Below, piece by piece: positions 8,908 to 16,759 of a stretch of DNA of 32,092 nucleotides. The notes under the pieces are model-generated. The model was not told the DNA's origin, ran no database searches, and was given only the letters and a program-made list of their open reading frames with translations. The stretch comes from an uncultured Pirellulaceae bacterium (GTDB lineage: Bacteria; Planctomycetota; Planctomycetia; Pirellulales; Pirellulaceae). The DNA lies in the NCBI GenBank assembly GCA_937942355.1, contig CALDEW010000554.1:1-32092 (forward strand), read 5' to 3'. Each line of letters starts with the position of its first letter. Within the stretch, counting starts at the first letter, position 1. A program made the translations under genes and the position numbers.

Positions 8908-10197
8908 ATGCCGCGCTATTTCAAAACACTGTTTTTTCTCATCGCCGGCGTTTTGCTGTGCTGGGCCAGTTCAAGTTTTGCTCAGGACAACTGGCCACGA
9001 TTCCATGGCGAAAATGGCAGTGGTTTAGCTCTTCAGGCGAAGCTGCCCGCCCAATGGGAGGACAAGGACTACGCTTGGCAAATCGACCTGCCGGGCATCG
9101 GTTCAAGCCAACCCATCGTCTGGGGTGACCGTATCTTCCTGACCTCATCCGACCCTGACACGGCGAGTCTGACGATCTTATGCATCGCGACCGAAGACGG
9201 CAGCATACTCTGGAAGCAGAAATTCGAATCGGCCAAATATCGGCTTCATCGGAATAACAATTTTGCGTCTTCCACTTTGGCGGCAGATAAAGACAACATC
9301 TACGCTGCCTATGCCAATAATGAAAACACGTGGCTGGTCGCGCTCGATCACGACGGCGACGAACAATGGAAACGTAATTTTGGCACCTACGTTTCGAGCC
9401 ACGGTTTTGGTTCGTCACCGATCGTCGTTGGTGACAAAGTGATCCTGATGAACTCGCAGCAAACTACGAAACTGGAACCCGGTCAACAACCGGGTTCCAG
9501 TCGCCTGATTGCTGTTAATACTGCTGACGGCAGCGACATATGGACGACGCCTTATGAGGACCACCGAGTCTGCTATGGAGTGCCGTGCTTGTTTGAGGCG
9601 GCTGATAAGAAGACAACCCTGATTTGCACCAATACGGTCCACGGATATTTTGGTGTCGACCTTGAAGACGGAAAGATCAACTGGACAACACCCGCATCGT
9701 TCGATAAACGGATCGTCGCGTCGCCGGTTGTTGCGGGCGATTTGATTTTGAACACCGCCGGTTCAGGCGGCGGAGGTAATTACCTCGTTGCCGTCCGGGT
9801 TGACCCAAATTCCGGCACGTCTCCCCCGGAGGAAGTCTATCGTATTCAAGCGGCCAGCTACGTTCCCAGCCCGATCGTGGTCGGCGATCTGTTGTTTATG
9901 TTCAACGATAAAGGGATCGTCATGTGCCACGATCTGGACACCGGCAGACAACACTTTCGAAAAAGGATCGGCAAAGGCTTCAGTGGCTCTCCGGTCGCCA
10001 ACGCGAAGAACGTCTATTGCATGTCAGACAATGGAGACGTACACGTTGTTTCGGTTTCCAAAGAATTCCAGCACCACGTCGCCGCCAGCCTCGGACAGTC
10101 CACCCGCAGCACACCCACCATCGTCGGCAACCGGATCTATTTCCGTACCGAATCTAAATTGTTCGCCCTTGATGGAAATGTGGAGCGGAAAAAATAA
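8908..10197 (+). CDS. secreted PQQ-type beta-propeller repeat protein
   Basis: A 429-residue protein with a signal peptide (FKTLFFLIAGVLLCWASSSF, cleavage after FAQ likely). It begins with the planctomycete-typical NWPRFHGENGSG opening and then has repeated blades with W and D/G-rich turns such as EDGSILWKQKF, DGDEQWKRNF, ADGSDIWTTPY and EDGKINWTTPA. PQQ-like propellers of this kind often lack the catalytic residues of true quinoprotein dehydrogenases and may act as binding scaffolds; no cofactor site can be assigned. A good ribosome binding site, aggag (8898-8902), sits five bases before the ATG, one of few in this window. It is 95 bp after the DUF1501 gene and may be co-transcribed or have its own promoter. 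The coding sequence contains a perfect hairpin at 9471-9501. Confidence 0.85.
   Translation: MPRYFKTLFFLIAGVLLCWASSSFAQDNWPRFHGENGSGLALQAKLPAQWEDKDYAWQIDLPGIGSSQPIVWGDRIFLTSSDPDTASLTILCIATEDGSILWKQKFESAKYRLHRNNNFASSTLAADKDNIYAAYANNENTWLVALDHDGDEQWKRNFGTYVSSHGFGSSPIVVGDKVILMNSQQTTKLEPGQQPGSSRLIAVNTADGSDIWTTPYEDHRVCYGVPCLFEAADKKTTLICTNTVHGYFGVDLEDGKINWTTPASFDKRIVASPVVAGDLILNTAGSGGGGNYLVAVRVDPNSGTSPPEEVYRIQAASYVPSPIVVGDLLFMFNDKGIVMCHDLDTGRQHFRKRIGKGFSGSPVANAKNVYCMSDNGDVHVVSVSKEFQHHVAASLGQSTRSTPTIVGNRIYFRTESKLFALDGNVERKK
9471..9501. repeat. perfect 12-bp inverted repeat inside the propeller gene
   Basis: Positions 9471-9482 (actggaacccgg) pair exactly with 9490-9501 around a seven-base loop. The segment encodes the loop-like peptide LEPGQQPGSSRL between propeller strands. 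The structure could be an inserted palindromic element accommodated in frame or a chance result of coding PG-rich sequence. Confidence 0.8.
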
Positions 10198-10241
10198 AAG
10201 CGTCCGTCGTCGGCCCGGAACCATGCGTGTTAAGCGTGGCT

Positions 10242-11660
10242 CTACTCGCGTTGCCATTTCACTTCACACTGTGGTGCCGCCTTCTTCAGCTCCTCAATCG
10301 CCTCATTTGTCACTTGAGCGTCTCTGATGGTCAGAAACTTTAGTGTCGGAAGCGTCTTGAGATGATCGAGCCCCTTATTTGTTATACTCGTTGATACTAA
10401 GTGGATGCTCGCTAGGTACAGGTGGCCGTTAAGAATCGCCAATTGCTCGTCGGTCACGTTTTGACCCGACAAACGGAGAGTGACTAACGTAGTGAGCTTC
10501 GCTGCTTTTTGCAGATTCTCGTCCGTGACTCTTTCGCCCTCCAAAGCCAAATTGAAACCCGACTTATACGTACCGTCGAGTGAACCACCACCTAAGTTAA
10601 CACTGACAGCTCCCAGTATCTTGGCGTTCTCTTTTTCCTCCTCAGGTATTCGATCGTGCGGATCATCTTTCTGCTCTGGCACAACAAGAGATTGAACGTG
10701 GAAACTGACCCTTGCATCTTCGTCAATTTGAAAGACGAGATCACTGAAGAAGTTACCTTCTGTTTCTAAATTGTAGGCAAGCATGTTGCCTTCGTTGGGC
10801 GTCTTCGCGAGAGGGTTCTTTCTTGCTGCTCCACATCTCTTTGCCGCTTCAGCATCACCTTTTCCAAGTAACTTCGTAAGGAACTGGTGTGGGTCAGAAG
10901 GGTTCCTCGCCCTCAGTTCAGCAGCCAGGACAGGCTTTAGTCGTTTCCAAACTGCCTGACGAGTCGTGCTACTTTTTGAGCGAAACTCTGCAGCTGCGGA
11001 TTCTAAATCAACAGCCTCCAATTCGGCGACGCGCTTCGCAAGCTCATCAAGATCGGCTAGTTCTTGCTTTTCCACCGTTTCAAGCCGTTGTAGCGCATGG
11101 ACGGCAAAAATAACTTGCCAATCGTCTTGCGAAAACCGTTCCGCCTCGGGAACGGAAAATTGTTCATGGGTCTTATATTCGAGTGGGTCATACCCCTTGT
11201 TGGTGAAGTCTCTTAGTTTCTCGTTCAGTCTTGGCTCTATCGCCAACTTGAGGCTACGCAACATCAGCGCGGACTCTTGGTCGCTCAGTGGCCTTCTGGC
11301 CGAGGTCCTATTTGCGCTGTCTGCACCAATGAACAGTGAGTTACCCTTTATTTCGGACTCAAAAGCATTTTGTGTCACGCAGAAGAGAACCTTGGCCTCA
11401 CGTTTATCCTGCAAAAGTATCCACACCGTACCGCCATCCCAATGCTCGCCGGCAGCCATCAACTTGACCGGTGGCACTAGTGCGCGAATCTCTTTGGGAG
11501 GCTGCCCTTTTGCACTTGGTAGACCATCGTAGACCGCTTCGTCTATCGACTCAGGCGTTGATTCCACATTTGTAGCCGGCTGAGTTTGCTCGACTGAGGG
11601 ACTGCATCCCAATGTGACAGCCACCAACGCGCAATAGCTAATCCAAATCCGAAGTCTCAT
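10242..11660 (-). CDS. lipoprotein with C-terminal leucine-rich repeats
   Basis: A 472-residue protein with a lipoprotein signal peptide: hydrophobic stretch and lipobox VTLGC with the lipidated cysteine at residue 19, followed by a Thr/Glu/Pro-rich linker. The middle (about 60-330) is charged and largely helical, with no family I recognise. The C-terminal 100 residues hold leucine-rich repeats: LTTLVTLRLSGQNVTDEQL, LYLASIHLVSTSITNKGL and LPTLKFLTIRDAQVTNEAI, the pattern common in planctomycete LRR proteins. It probably sits on a membrane facing the periplasm and binds a partner by its LRR face. It is convergent with the propeller gene (44 bp gap) and lies downstream of the ferredoxin gene in the same orientation. 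No ribosome binding site is evident. Function unknown. Confidence 0.75.
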   Translation of the reverse strand: MRLRIWISYCALVAVTLGCSPSVEQTQPATNVESTPESIDEAVYDGLPSAKGQPPKEIRALVPPVKLMAAGEHWDGGTVWILLQDKREAKVLFCVTQNAFESEIKGNSLFIGADSANRTSARRPLSDQESALMLRSLKLAIEPRLNEKLRDFTNKGYDPLEYKTHEQFSVPEAERFSQDDWQVIFAVHALQRLETVEKQELADLDELAKRVAELEAVDLESAAAEFRSKSSTTRQAVWKRLKPVLAAELRARNPSDPHQFLTKLLGKGDAEAAKRCGAARKNPLAKTPNEGNMLAYNLETEGNFFSDLVFQIDEDARVSFHVQSLVVPEQKDDPHDRIPEEEKENAKILGAVSVNLGGGSLDGTYKSGFNLALEGERVTDENLQKAAKLTTLVTLRLSGQNVTDEQLAILNGHLYLASIHLVSTSITNKGLDHLKTLPTLKFLTIRDAQVTNEAIEELKKAAPQCEVKWQRE

Positions 11661-11664
11661 GGCG

Positions 11665-11861
11665 GTTGTCCAGCGATAAGCTTTTACGCCACCCGTCCCT
11701 AGTGGAACTGAAAGATAGCCGATCTAAAATTGTACCAACTGAGAATCTGGCTGCGTACGGCAACCGAGAGGGGTCGCGAGGAAAATATTCGTCGCCCAAC
11801 ATTTCACAGAGTTCCCAAACTGGTAGGTGGGAATCGACCCTACTCCCCACTCCCAACATTT
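11665..11861. repeat. candidate dispersed element between lipoprotein and ferredoxin genes
   Basis: This gene-free gap contains a segment (about 11740-11861) with the look of a conserved non-coding element; read on the minus strand it gives a short open frame with WELCEMLGDEYFPRDPSR that resembles spurious small proteins I associate with Rhodopirellula-type annotations. I infer a dispersed element rather than a gene. Only one copy is in the window. Confidence 0.3.
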
Positions 11862-12116
11862 TCACGACGTCCAAACAGGGTGAACTTCTACCATCTGAGC
11901 ATTAAGTTCGAGGTCTGCTTTATTCTCCTCAGGTAGTTCATCTTCAGGATAGATCGCGTCTACTGGGCATTGCGCTACACACGCATCACAATCAATGCAA
12001 ACCTCAGGATTGATGTACAGCATTTCGGGCCCTTCGTGGAAACAATCACAAGGGCAGACTTGAGCACAAGCGGTATCCTTGCACCCAATACAAGTCGTGG
12101 TAACAACGTAGGTCAT
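11862..12116 (-). CDS. fdxA: seven-iron [3Fe-4S][4Fe-4S] ferredoxin
   Basis: An 84-residue ferredoxin that aligns over nearly its whole length with FdxA-type seven-iron ferredoxins. Cysteines lie at 9, 12, 17, 21, 23 and 25 (CIGCKDTACAQVCPCDCF) and at 40, 43, 46 and 50 (CIDCDACVAQCP). By family comparison C9, C17 and C50 would bind the 3Fe-4S cluster and C21, C40, C43 and C46 the 4Fe-4S cluster. It is a small soluble electron carrier in the cytoplasm; the partner is not indicated by the neighbours. C-terminal acidic residues (PEDELPEENKADLEL) are typical of the family. It is divergent from the sigma/kinase gene, with a 10-bp dyad in the shared upstream region that could regulate either. Confidence 0.93.
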   Translation of the reverse strand: MTYVVTTTCIGCKDTACAQVCPCDCFHEGPEMLYINPEVCIDCDACVAQCPVDAIYPEDELPEENKADLELNAQMVEVHPVWTS

Positions 12117-12146
12117 GTCAAAATCCAGTTAAGGTAGATTCGGTCG

Positions 12147-12187
12147 TGAACCCATGGCGGTGAAATGCCACTAATTACATGGGTTCA
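12147..12187. promoter_or_regulatory. 10-bp perfect inverted repeat in a divergent promoter region
   Basis: The arms tgaacccatg (12147-12156) and catgggttca (12178-12187) are exact reverse complements separated by 21 bp. They lie in the 111-bp gap between the divergently transcribed ferredoxin and sigma/kinase genes. Arm length and spacing (31 bp centre to centre, about three helical turns) suit binding by a dimeric regulator on one DNA face. The identity of the regulator is unknown. Confidence 0.5.
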
Positions 12188-12227
12188 TTCGTGATTCAGG
12201 AAACGGCGCGAGAATCGGACATCCATC

Positions 12228-13472
12228 TTGAAAAAATCTGAAAATACTTCTCAAACCTCGGAAAAGCTGCTCCAGCGCTATCTGGCCAATAGTTCTCAAG
12301 CGCCGTTTTTGATTCACCAACGGTACGAAACGCGCCTGATCAAATTTGCGCGCGTTCGCCTGATGAACGTGCTTAGATCTAAGGTCGACCCCGAGGATAT
12401 CGCCCAAGAGACATTTGCGACCTTTTTTAACTTGGCCGACCAGGGCGCCATTGATTGGCAGCAAACGGGTGATCTCTGGCGGTTGTTGGTGGGGATTGCG
12501 GTCAATAAGACAAAGCAGAAATTCGACTTCCACAATGCCGCCAAACGAGACGCTCGACTTGAAACATCTTTGGATTCAATCGGCCTGAGTTCAAATTGGG
12601 ATCAAAACGCATCTGCCCGGGAGCTTGAGGAACTCTTAGAGCATCTTTTGATCTCGGAAAAACCGCTGGTCAGATCCGTCGTCCAACTGCGATTGGCGGG
12701 CTACCAAAATAAAGAAATAGCAGCTCAAATTGGCAGGTCAACCCGCACGGTTGGACGCGTCATCGAATCGCTCCAAGCCAAATTGATAACTGAAAATGGA
12801 CTTGAATTTGGAATCCTGAATCAACTTAAAACGCAAGGTTCAATCTCCGAAGAAACAGAAACGCAGCCCACCACAAACCGATCTGCAAAAATTTCACCCC
12901 GATCCCGCGACCATAAAGAATTTCATCTGTTGAAGATGATTGGGCAAGGCAGCTTTGCCAAAGTCTATCTGGCCAAAGAAATATCAACGGGAGACCTGTA
13001 TGCTCTCAAAGCAATCCGCAAACGCTGGCTGGGGGACTTGAACGCCCGAGGCTCGTTTGCCAACGAAGCTCAGTTGCTCAATCAGTTGAATGATCCCAAC
13101 ATTGTAAAATTCTATGGGTCTGGAACCCTTCCCAACCAAGCCATTTTTCTTCTTCTGGAGTTGGTCGAAGGCGAGCCTATCACAAAAGCCGCGCGGCGCG
13201 CCGACCCGCAGCTCATCCACTCATGGCTCAACACAATCGCTTCGACGATCCAACGAGTCCATGAGTTGGGCATTGAGCACGGCGACATCCGAGCTTCCAA
13301 CATTCTGATTGATCGGACTGGCAAAGTAAGAATCATCGACTTCGGGCTTGGTAGTTTTGGCGGCGGACGCAACGCAGCGTCGATTTCAGGTGATTTAAAG
13401 GCTTTCGAGGCTCTCAAATCAGAACTAATACAACCGGCACAGTCTCAAAGTTGCCAGACTTCAAATCGTTAG
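12228..13472 (+). CDS. ECF-type RNA polymerase sigma factor fused to a compact protein kinase domain
   Basis: A 414-residue fusion. Residues about 27-110 resemble ECF sigma region 2 (MNVLRSKVDPEDIAQETFAT), and about 133-187 region 4 with a helix-turn-helix (NKEIAAQIGRSTRTVGRVIE). After a Ser/Thr-rich linker, residues about 232-400 form a Hanks-type kinase: glycine loop IGQGSFAKV (238-246), lysine K261 (YALKAIRK), E280, HGDIRASN (351-358; D353, N358) and DFG (371-373). After DFG only about 40 residues remain, without an APE motif or full C-lobe. Sigma-kinase fusions are known in planctomycetes; phosphorylation may control the sigma half. The start is TTG; no ATG lies nearby in frame. It is divergent from the ferredoxin gene and precedes a toxin-antitoxin-like pair by 157 bp. 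Targets are unknown. Confidence 0.85.
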   Translation: MKKSENTSQTSEKLLQRYLANSSQAPFLIHQRYETRLIKFARVRLMNVLRSKVDPEDIAQETFATFFNLADQGAIDWQQTGDLWRLLVGIAVNKTKQKFDFHNAAKRDARLETSLDSIGLSSNWDQNASARELEELLEHLLISEKPLVRSVVQLRLAGYQNKEIAAQIGRSTRTVGRVIESLQAKLITENGLEFGILNQLKTQGSISEETETQPTTNRSAKISPRSRDHKEFHLLKMIGQGSFAKVYLAKEISTGDLYALKAIRKRWLGDLNARGSFANEAQLLNQLNDPNIVKFYGSGTLPNQAIFLLLELVEGEPITKAARRADPQLIHSWLNTIASTIQRVHELGIEHGDIRASNILIDRTGKVRIIDFGLGSFGGGRNAASISGDLKAFEALKSELIQPAQSQSCQTSNR

Positions 13473-13565
13473 CGTTAGCCAACAAGGCCGCCATTTGATC
13501 GTTTTGAGCTAAAAGCCCAGGGTTTAGGCAGAATCTACTCGATTTAAACCGATGACATCTTTTAA

Positions 13566-13598
13566 AAGTGGGATTTTCCCACTTGCCCACAATCCCAC
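13566..13598. promoter_or_regulatory. hairpin and repeated cccac boxes upstream of the antitoxin gene
   Basis: Perfect arms aagtggga (13566-13573) and tcccactt (13577-13584) surround a three-base loop. The box cccac then recurs at 13578, 13586 and 13594, an 8-bp period. The site lies 32-64 bp before the antitoxin ATG. Toxin-antitoxin operons are commonly autoregulated through such repeats, so an operator is likely; a terminator for the sigma/kinase gene is the alternative, though there is no T-run. Confidence 0.4.
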
Positions 13599-13629
13599 GC
13601 AAGGTCTTATTGAGTAGAAGGAGGTTGAA

Positions 13630-13887
13630 ATGACAACCAAAACTGTAGACAGTAAAGGACGGATTACGCTCGGGCCGGAATTTGCAAACCAAACCGTGGT
13701 CATCGACGACTCAAACCCAAATCAGCTGGTAATCCGAAAAATGGTGCTGATCCCCGCCGAAGAAGCTTGGCTCTACAAAAACCCCGCGGCAATTACCAGT
13801 CTGCGGAGAGGTTTGGAGCAGGCATCAGCAATGCAATTTTCGGAGTCGCCTCCCGAGATCGATTCTAAAGCCGATGACGTGGAATAG
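13630..13887 (+). CDS. SpoVT/AbrB-like antitoxin
   Basis: An 85-residue protein. The N-terminus, TVDSKGRITLGPEFANQTVVI, has the swapped-hairpin AbrB/MazE-type DNA-binding signature (SKGRITLG), followed by LIPAEEAWLYKN and RRGLEQA. The acidic C-terminal tail (SPPEIDSKADDVE) is the kind of segment that masks a toxin. It would bind and neutralise the product of the next gene and repress the operon. A strong ribosome binding site, aaggagg (13618-13624), precedes the ATG by five bases, stronger than for almost any other gene here, which suits an antitoxin made in excess. The toxin gene starts 15 bp downstream. Confidence 0.75.
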   Translation: MTTKTVDSKGRITLGPEFANQTVVIDDSNPNQLVIRKMVLIPAEEAWLYKNPAAITSLRRGLEQASAMQFSESPPEIDSKADDVE

Positions 13888-13902
13888 CCCCGAAGGAACG
13901 GA

Positions 13903-14256
13903 ATGTTCAATTTGCGATGGACTGAAGAAGCAGCCGACAAATACAAAATCTTGAAGGAAGCTGCCGAAACACGTAAAAGGAAACGCGAAGAGAAGAAAAT
14001 TAAAAAATCGTCAAAGGACGAGGGCTTGTTCAATCAAGTGGCGAAGACGATCAAGTATCTGAAGCAAAACCCTCGTCAACCTAGTTTGAATACGCACGAA
14101 TATTCGTCAATTTCAAACCCGTTCGATAGCACCGCAAAAGTTTTTGAGGCACACGCACAAAACAAAACACCTAGTGCATATCGAGTGTTTTGGTGTTATG
14201 GCCCTGACAAAAAAAGACATCACGATTATCGCAATCACTCCCCATCCTTAGGCTAA
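13903..14256 (+). CDS. RelE/ParE-like toxin with a C-terminal frameshift at an A7 tract
   Basis: As read, 117 residues: FNLRWTEEAADKYKILKEA at the start, a Lys-rich segment, VAKTIKYLKQNPRQPSLNTHEY, then AYRVFWCYGPD. This matches a compact RelE/ParE-type family whose members inhibit translation or gyrase. The last 16 residues after GPDKK (RHHDYRNHSPSLG) are unlike the family. Reading with six rather than seven A in the run 14209-14215 gives DITIIAITPHP and a stop at 14249-14251, which is the expected C-terminal strand and motif. So the gene carries a one-base insertion, or the tract is a phase-variable or slippery site, or this is a sequence error. As written the toxin is probably inactive. 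It is convergent with ilvN. Confidence 0.7.
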   Translation: MFNLRWTEEAADKYKILKEAAETRKRKREEKKIKKSSKDEGLFNQVAKTIKYLKQNPRQPSLNTHEYSSISNPFDSTAKVFEAHAQNKTPSAYRVFWCYGPDKKRHHDYRNHSPSLG

Positions 14257-14301
14257 TTAGCCGATGTCATCCGGCTCTAATTGCTATCTACGTTCGGGCA
14301 C

Positions 14302-14844
14302 CTACGTCAACTGTTCGCCGCGGGCCATTACGACGCTACCGGTGCGAACGATCTCGACCAGTTCGAACTGGCTTAGCATCGCTTCGGCGGCATCCACTTT
14401 ACCCGGATCGCCTTGGATCATTGCGATCATGGATGTTGGCGTTAGGTCGACCGTTTTGCCTCCAAAGTGTTCGATGATATGGAGCGCTTCGGTTCGGTCC
14501 TGCTTAGGAGCCACAAATTTGATCAACGCCAGTTCCTTAATTACCGCATCCGCAGGCGTGTGCTCGTAAACGTGAATCACGTCGATCAGTTTGTTGACCT
14601 GCTTGTGAATCTGGTCGAGCCCTTCAGGATCACCGGTGATTCCGATCGTCATTCGTGCGTAAGCATCCACTCGGCCTTCGGAAACGACCAACGAGTCGAT
14701 ATTGAACGCTCGCCGCGCGAAGACTTGGCAAATCCGCATCAACACACCCGGTTCATTCAACGCCAAAATCGAAAGCGTGTGAGAATTGGCGCGACTGCGC
14801 GGTTCATCAACGGGTGTGTCTGTGGTGACGATAGATTTAATCAT
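14302..14844 (-). CDS. ilvN: acetolactate synthase small (regulatory) subunit
   Basis: A 180-residue protein with an N-terminal ACT domain (SHTLSILALNEPGVLMRICQVFARRAFNIDSLVV, about residues 22-95), followed by the typical C-terminal ALS small-subunit domain (KELALIKFV and later GDPGKVDAAEAML). It binds the catalytic subunit IlvB, raises its activity and confers feedback inhibition by valine. The first 20 residues are a short extension before the ACT domain. It lies 181 bp downstream of ilvB in the same orientation; the unusually wide gap holds a palindromic repeat. The sequence appears intact. Convergent with the toxin gene, 45 bp apart; a 12-bp palindrome, ggctaattagcc, lies at 14251-14262 between them. 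Confidence 0.95.
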   Translation of the reverse strand: MIKSIVTTDTPVDEPRSRANSHTLSILALNEPGVLMRICQVFARRAFNIDSLVVSEGRVDAYARMTIGITGDPEGLDQIHKQVNKLIDVIHVYEHTPADAVIKELALIKFVAPKQDRTEALHIIEHFGGKTVDLTPTSMIAMIQGDPGKVDAAEAMLSQFELVEIVRTGSVVMARGEQLT

Positions 14845-14978
14845 GAGATCGTGAGAGTGAAAGGAGATTACAAATTAAATTAAAACTGGACTAAACGGCA
14901 AAGTAATGGTGCGGGTGCATCGCTGCCGAACTGCTCTCGGAAAAACAATGCGTCGCAACAACGAGGGGCGACCAAACC

Positions 14979-14999
14979 AGCGGCTAGCGCCCTGCCGCT
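14979..14999. repeat. palindromic element between ilvB and ilvN
   Basis: Arms agcggc (14979-14984) and gccgct (14994-14999) surround a nine-base GC-rich loop. On the transcribed strand it could form a hairpin just past the ilvB stop. It resembles short GC palindromes common in planctomycete intergenic space, an inference without a search. It may cause partial termination or protect the upstream mRNA. Confidence 0.45.
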
Positions 15000-15025
15000 A
15001 AGTGGTGCATCCCGTTATCAAGCGA

Positions 15026-16759
15026 TTAAGTTGAACCAATCGGTTTGGCCATTTTCTCTTTTGGTGGCTCGAGGATCATGTCCTCCAGTGCTGCTCCAGC
15101 GGGAATCATTGGGAACACGTTGTCCGTCTTCACACATTCGGCGTGAATCAAGATCGGTCCGTCGTTGTAAGCCAACGCTTCTTCGATCTTCCGCGTCACA
15201 TCTGCCGGACGCTTCATGTAGACACTGGGGATGTCATAGGCAGCTGCCAATTTGCAGAAGTCCGGGTTACCGACCAAATCGACGCCCGATTCACGATCTT
15301 CGTAGAACAACTCCTGCCACTGACGCACCATGCCCAGATAATGATTGTTCAACACAACGATCTTGATCGGCAATTTATGTAGCGCCGCGGTCGACAATTC
15401 AAACGCCGTCATCTGAAAACCACCGTCACCGGAAATTGAAATCACGGTCTTATCAGGACAGCCCAGTGCCGCTCCGATCGCTGCCGGGAAGCCAAAGCCC
15501 ATCGTGCCAGCTCCACCGGAGGATAACCAGTGATACGATTCGTCGTTCTTATAAAACTGAGCCGCCCACATTTGGTGCTGGCCAACGTCCGTCGAGACGA
15601 TCGCCTTGCCTTCGGTTTGCAAGTACAGTTCGTGGATGACCTGCTGCATTCGCAGACCGCCCTGTTTCTTAAACGCCAACGGATGTTTGGTTTTGTATCC
15701 GTCCATCTTTGCCAACCACTGCTCTGAGGGCAGGGCTTTGATACGTTTGTGACCGTTGAGTTCCTTCAACACTGCCGTCGCATCGCCGATCAACTGAACG
15801 TCGGGACGAACCATTTTATCCATCTCAGCAGCGTCGATATCGACATGGATAATCTTGGCATCCTGACAGAATTTTTCTGGGTTACCAATAATGCGGTCAT
15901 CAAATCGAGAACCAATGTTCAACAGCAGGTCGCACTCAACCATGGCCTTATTGGCGTACGCCGTGCCGTGCATGCCCAGCATTCCCAACGACAATTCGTG
16001 GCTCTCGGGGAAGACACCTTTGCCCAACAGCGTTGAAGTCACTGGGATCTGGAGTTTGGTCGCCAAAGTCATCAATTCTTCGTCAGCGCGTGAGATCATG
16101 CATCCGTGACCGGCAAGGATAACGGGGCGCTGAGCCTGCATGATCAGGTTGACGGCTTCTTCAATTTGGCCGGAGGTGAAGATATTGGCTTCTTCGGGCT
16201 TATAACCCGGCAACCGCATCGGCTCATCCATGTCACCAGTGAAATCCCCTTGGGATACGTTCTTGGGAACATCGATAAGAACCGGACCTGGTCTGCCGGT
16301 TGTCGAAATGTGGTACGCTTCGCGTGCCACGCGTGGCAGATCGTTGGAGTCCTTCACCAAGTAATTGTGCTTGACCACAGGAATCGTGATGCCAAAGATG
16401 TCAGCTTCTTGGAACGCGTCCTTACCCAACATCCAAGTCACCTGTTGGCCACAGACAACGATCATCGGAACCGAGTCCATCATCGCGGTCATCAGTCCGG
16501 TCACGGTGTTGCCGGCACCTGGTCCGGAAGTAACCAACACCGCGGCAGGTTTCCCCGTCGCTCGCGCGTAACCGTCGGCCATGTGAACAGCACCCTGTTC
16601 GTGGCGAACAAGGATAAACTTCATCTTCGTTTTGACGGTTTCGAGCGCGTCAAAAATTGGAATCGCGGCACCGCCGGAATATCCGAAAATGAACTCGATA
16701 CCGAGGTTGTCGAGCGTCTTAATTAGTGCCTGTGCGCCATCAAGTTTTTGCTTGGCCAT
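15026..16759 (-). CDS. ilvB: acetolactate synthase large (catalytic) subunit
   Basis: A 577-residue thiamine-diphosphate enzyme. It condenses two pyruvates to acetolactate, or pyruvate with 2-ketobutyrate, in valine, leucine and isoleucine synthesis. The N-terminal TPP domain has the catalytic glutamate in [20 protein letters not shown]; the central FAD-type domain begins near residue 190; the C-terminal TPP domain has [20 protein letters not shown] and the metal-binding GDGGFQM ending in [12 protein letters not shown]. Length is normal. I chose the ATG at 16759 ([10 protein letters not shown]); an in-frame TTG five codons upstream is less likely. The ilvN subunit follows downstream. No attenuator or leader peptide rich in branched-chain codons was found upstream. 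Confidence 0.96.
   Translation of the reverse strand: MAKQKLDGAQALIKTLDNLGIEFIFGYSGGAAIPIFDALETVKTKMKFILVRHEQGAVHMADGYARATGKPAAVLVTSGPGAGNTVTGLMTAMMDSVPMIVVCGQQVTWMLGKDAFQEADIFGITIPVVKHNYLVKDSNDLPRVAREAYHISTTGRPGPVLIDVPKNVSQGDFTGDMDEPMRLPGYKPEEANIFTSGQIEEAVNLIMQAQRPVILAGHGCMISRADEELMTLATKLQIPVTSTLLGKGVFPESHELSLGMLGMHGTAYANKAMVECDLLLNIGSRFDDRIIGNPEKFCQDAKIIHVDIDAAEMDKMVRPDVQLIGDATAVLKELNGHKRIKALPSEQWLAKMDGYKTKHPLAFKKQGGLRMQQVIHELYLQTEGKAIVSTDVGQHQMWAAQFYKNDESYHWLSSGGAGTMGFGFPAAIGAALGCPDKTVISISGDGGFQMTAFELSTAALHKLPIKIVVLNNHYLGMVRQWQELFYEDRESGVDLVGNPDFCKLAAAYDIPSVYMKRPADVTRKIEEALAYNDGPILIHAECVKTDNVFPMIPAGAALEDMILEPPKEKMAKPIGST

Noticed and set aside
11638-11874. 78-codon minus-strand frame between lipoprotein and ferredoxin genes
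   Set aside because: It overlaps both neighbours' ends and looks like translation of a non-coding element.
16106-16726. 206-codon plus-strand frame opposite ilvB
   Set aside because: Antisense shadow of a well-conserved enzyme; its own product has no motif.
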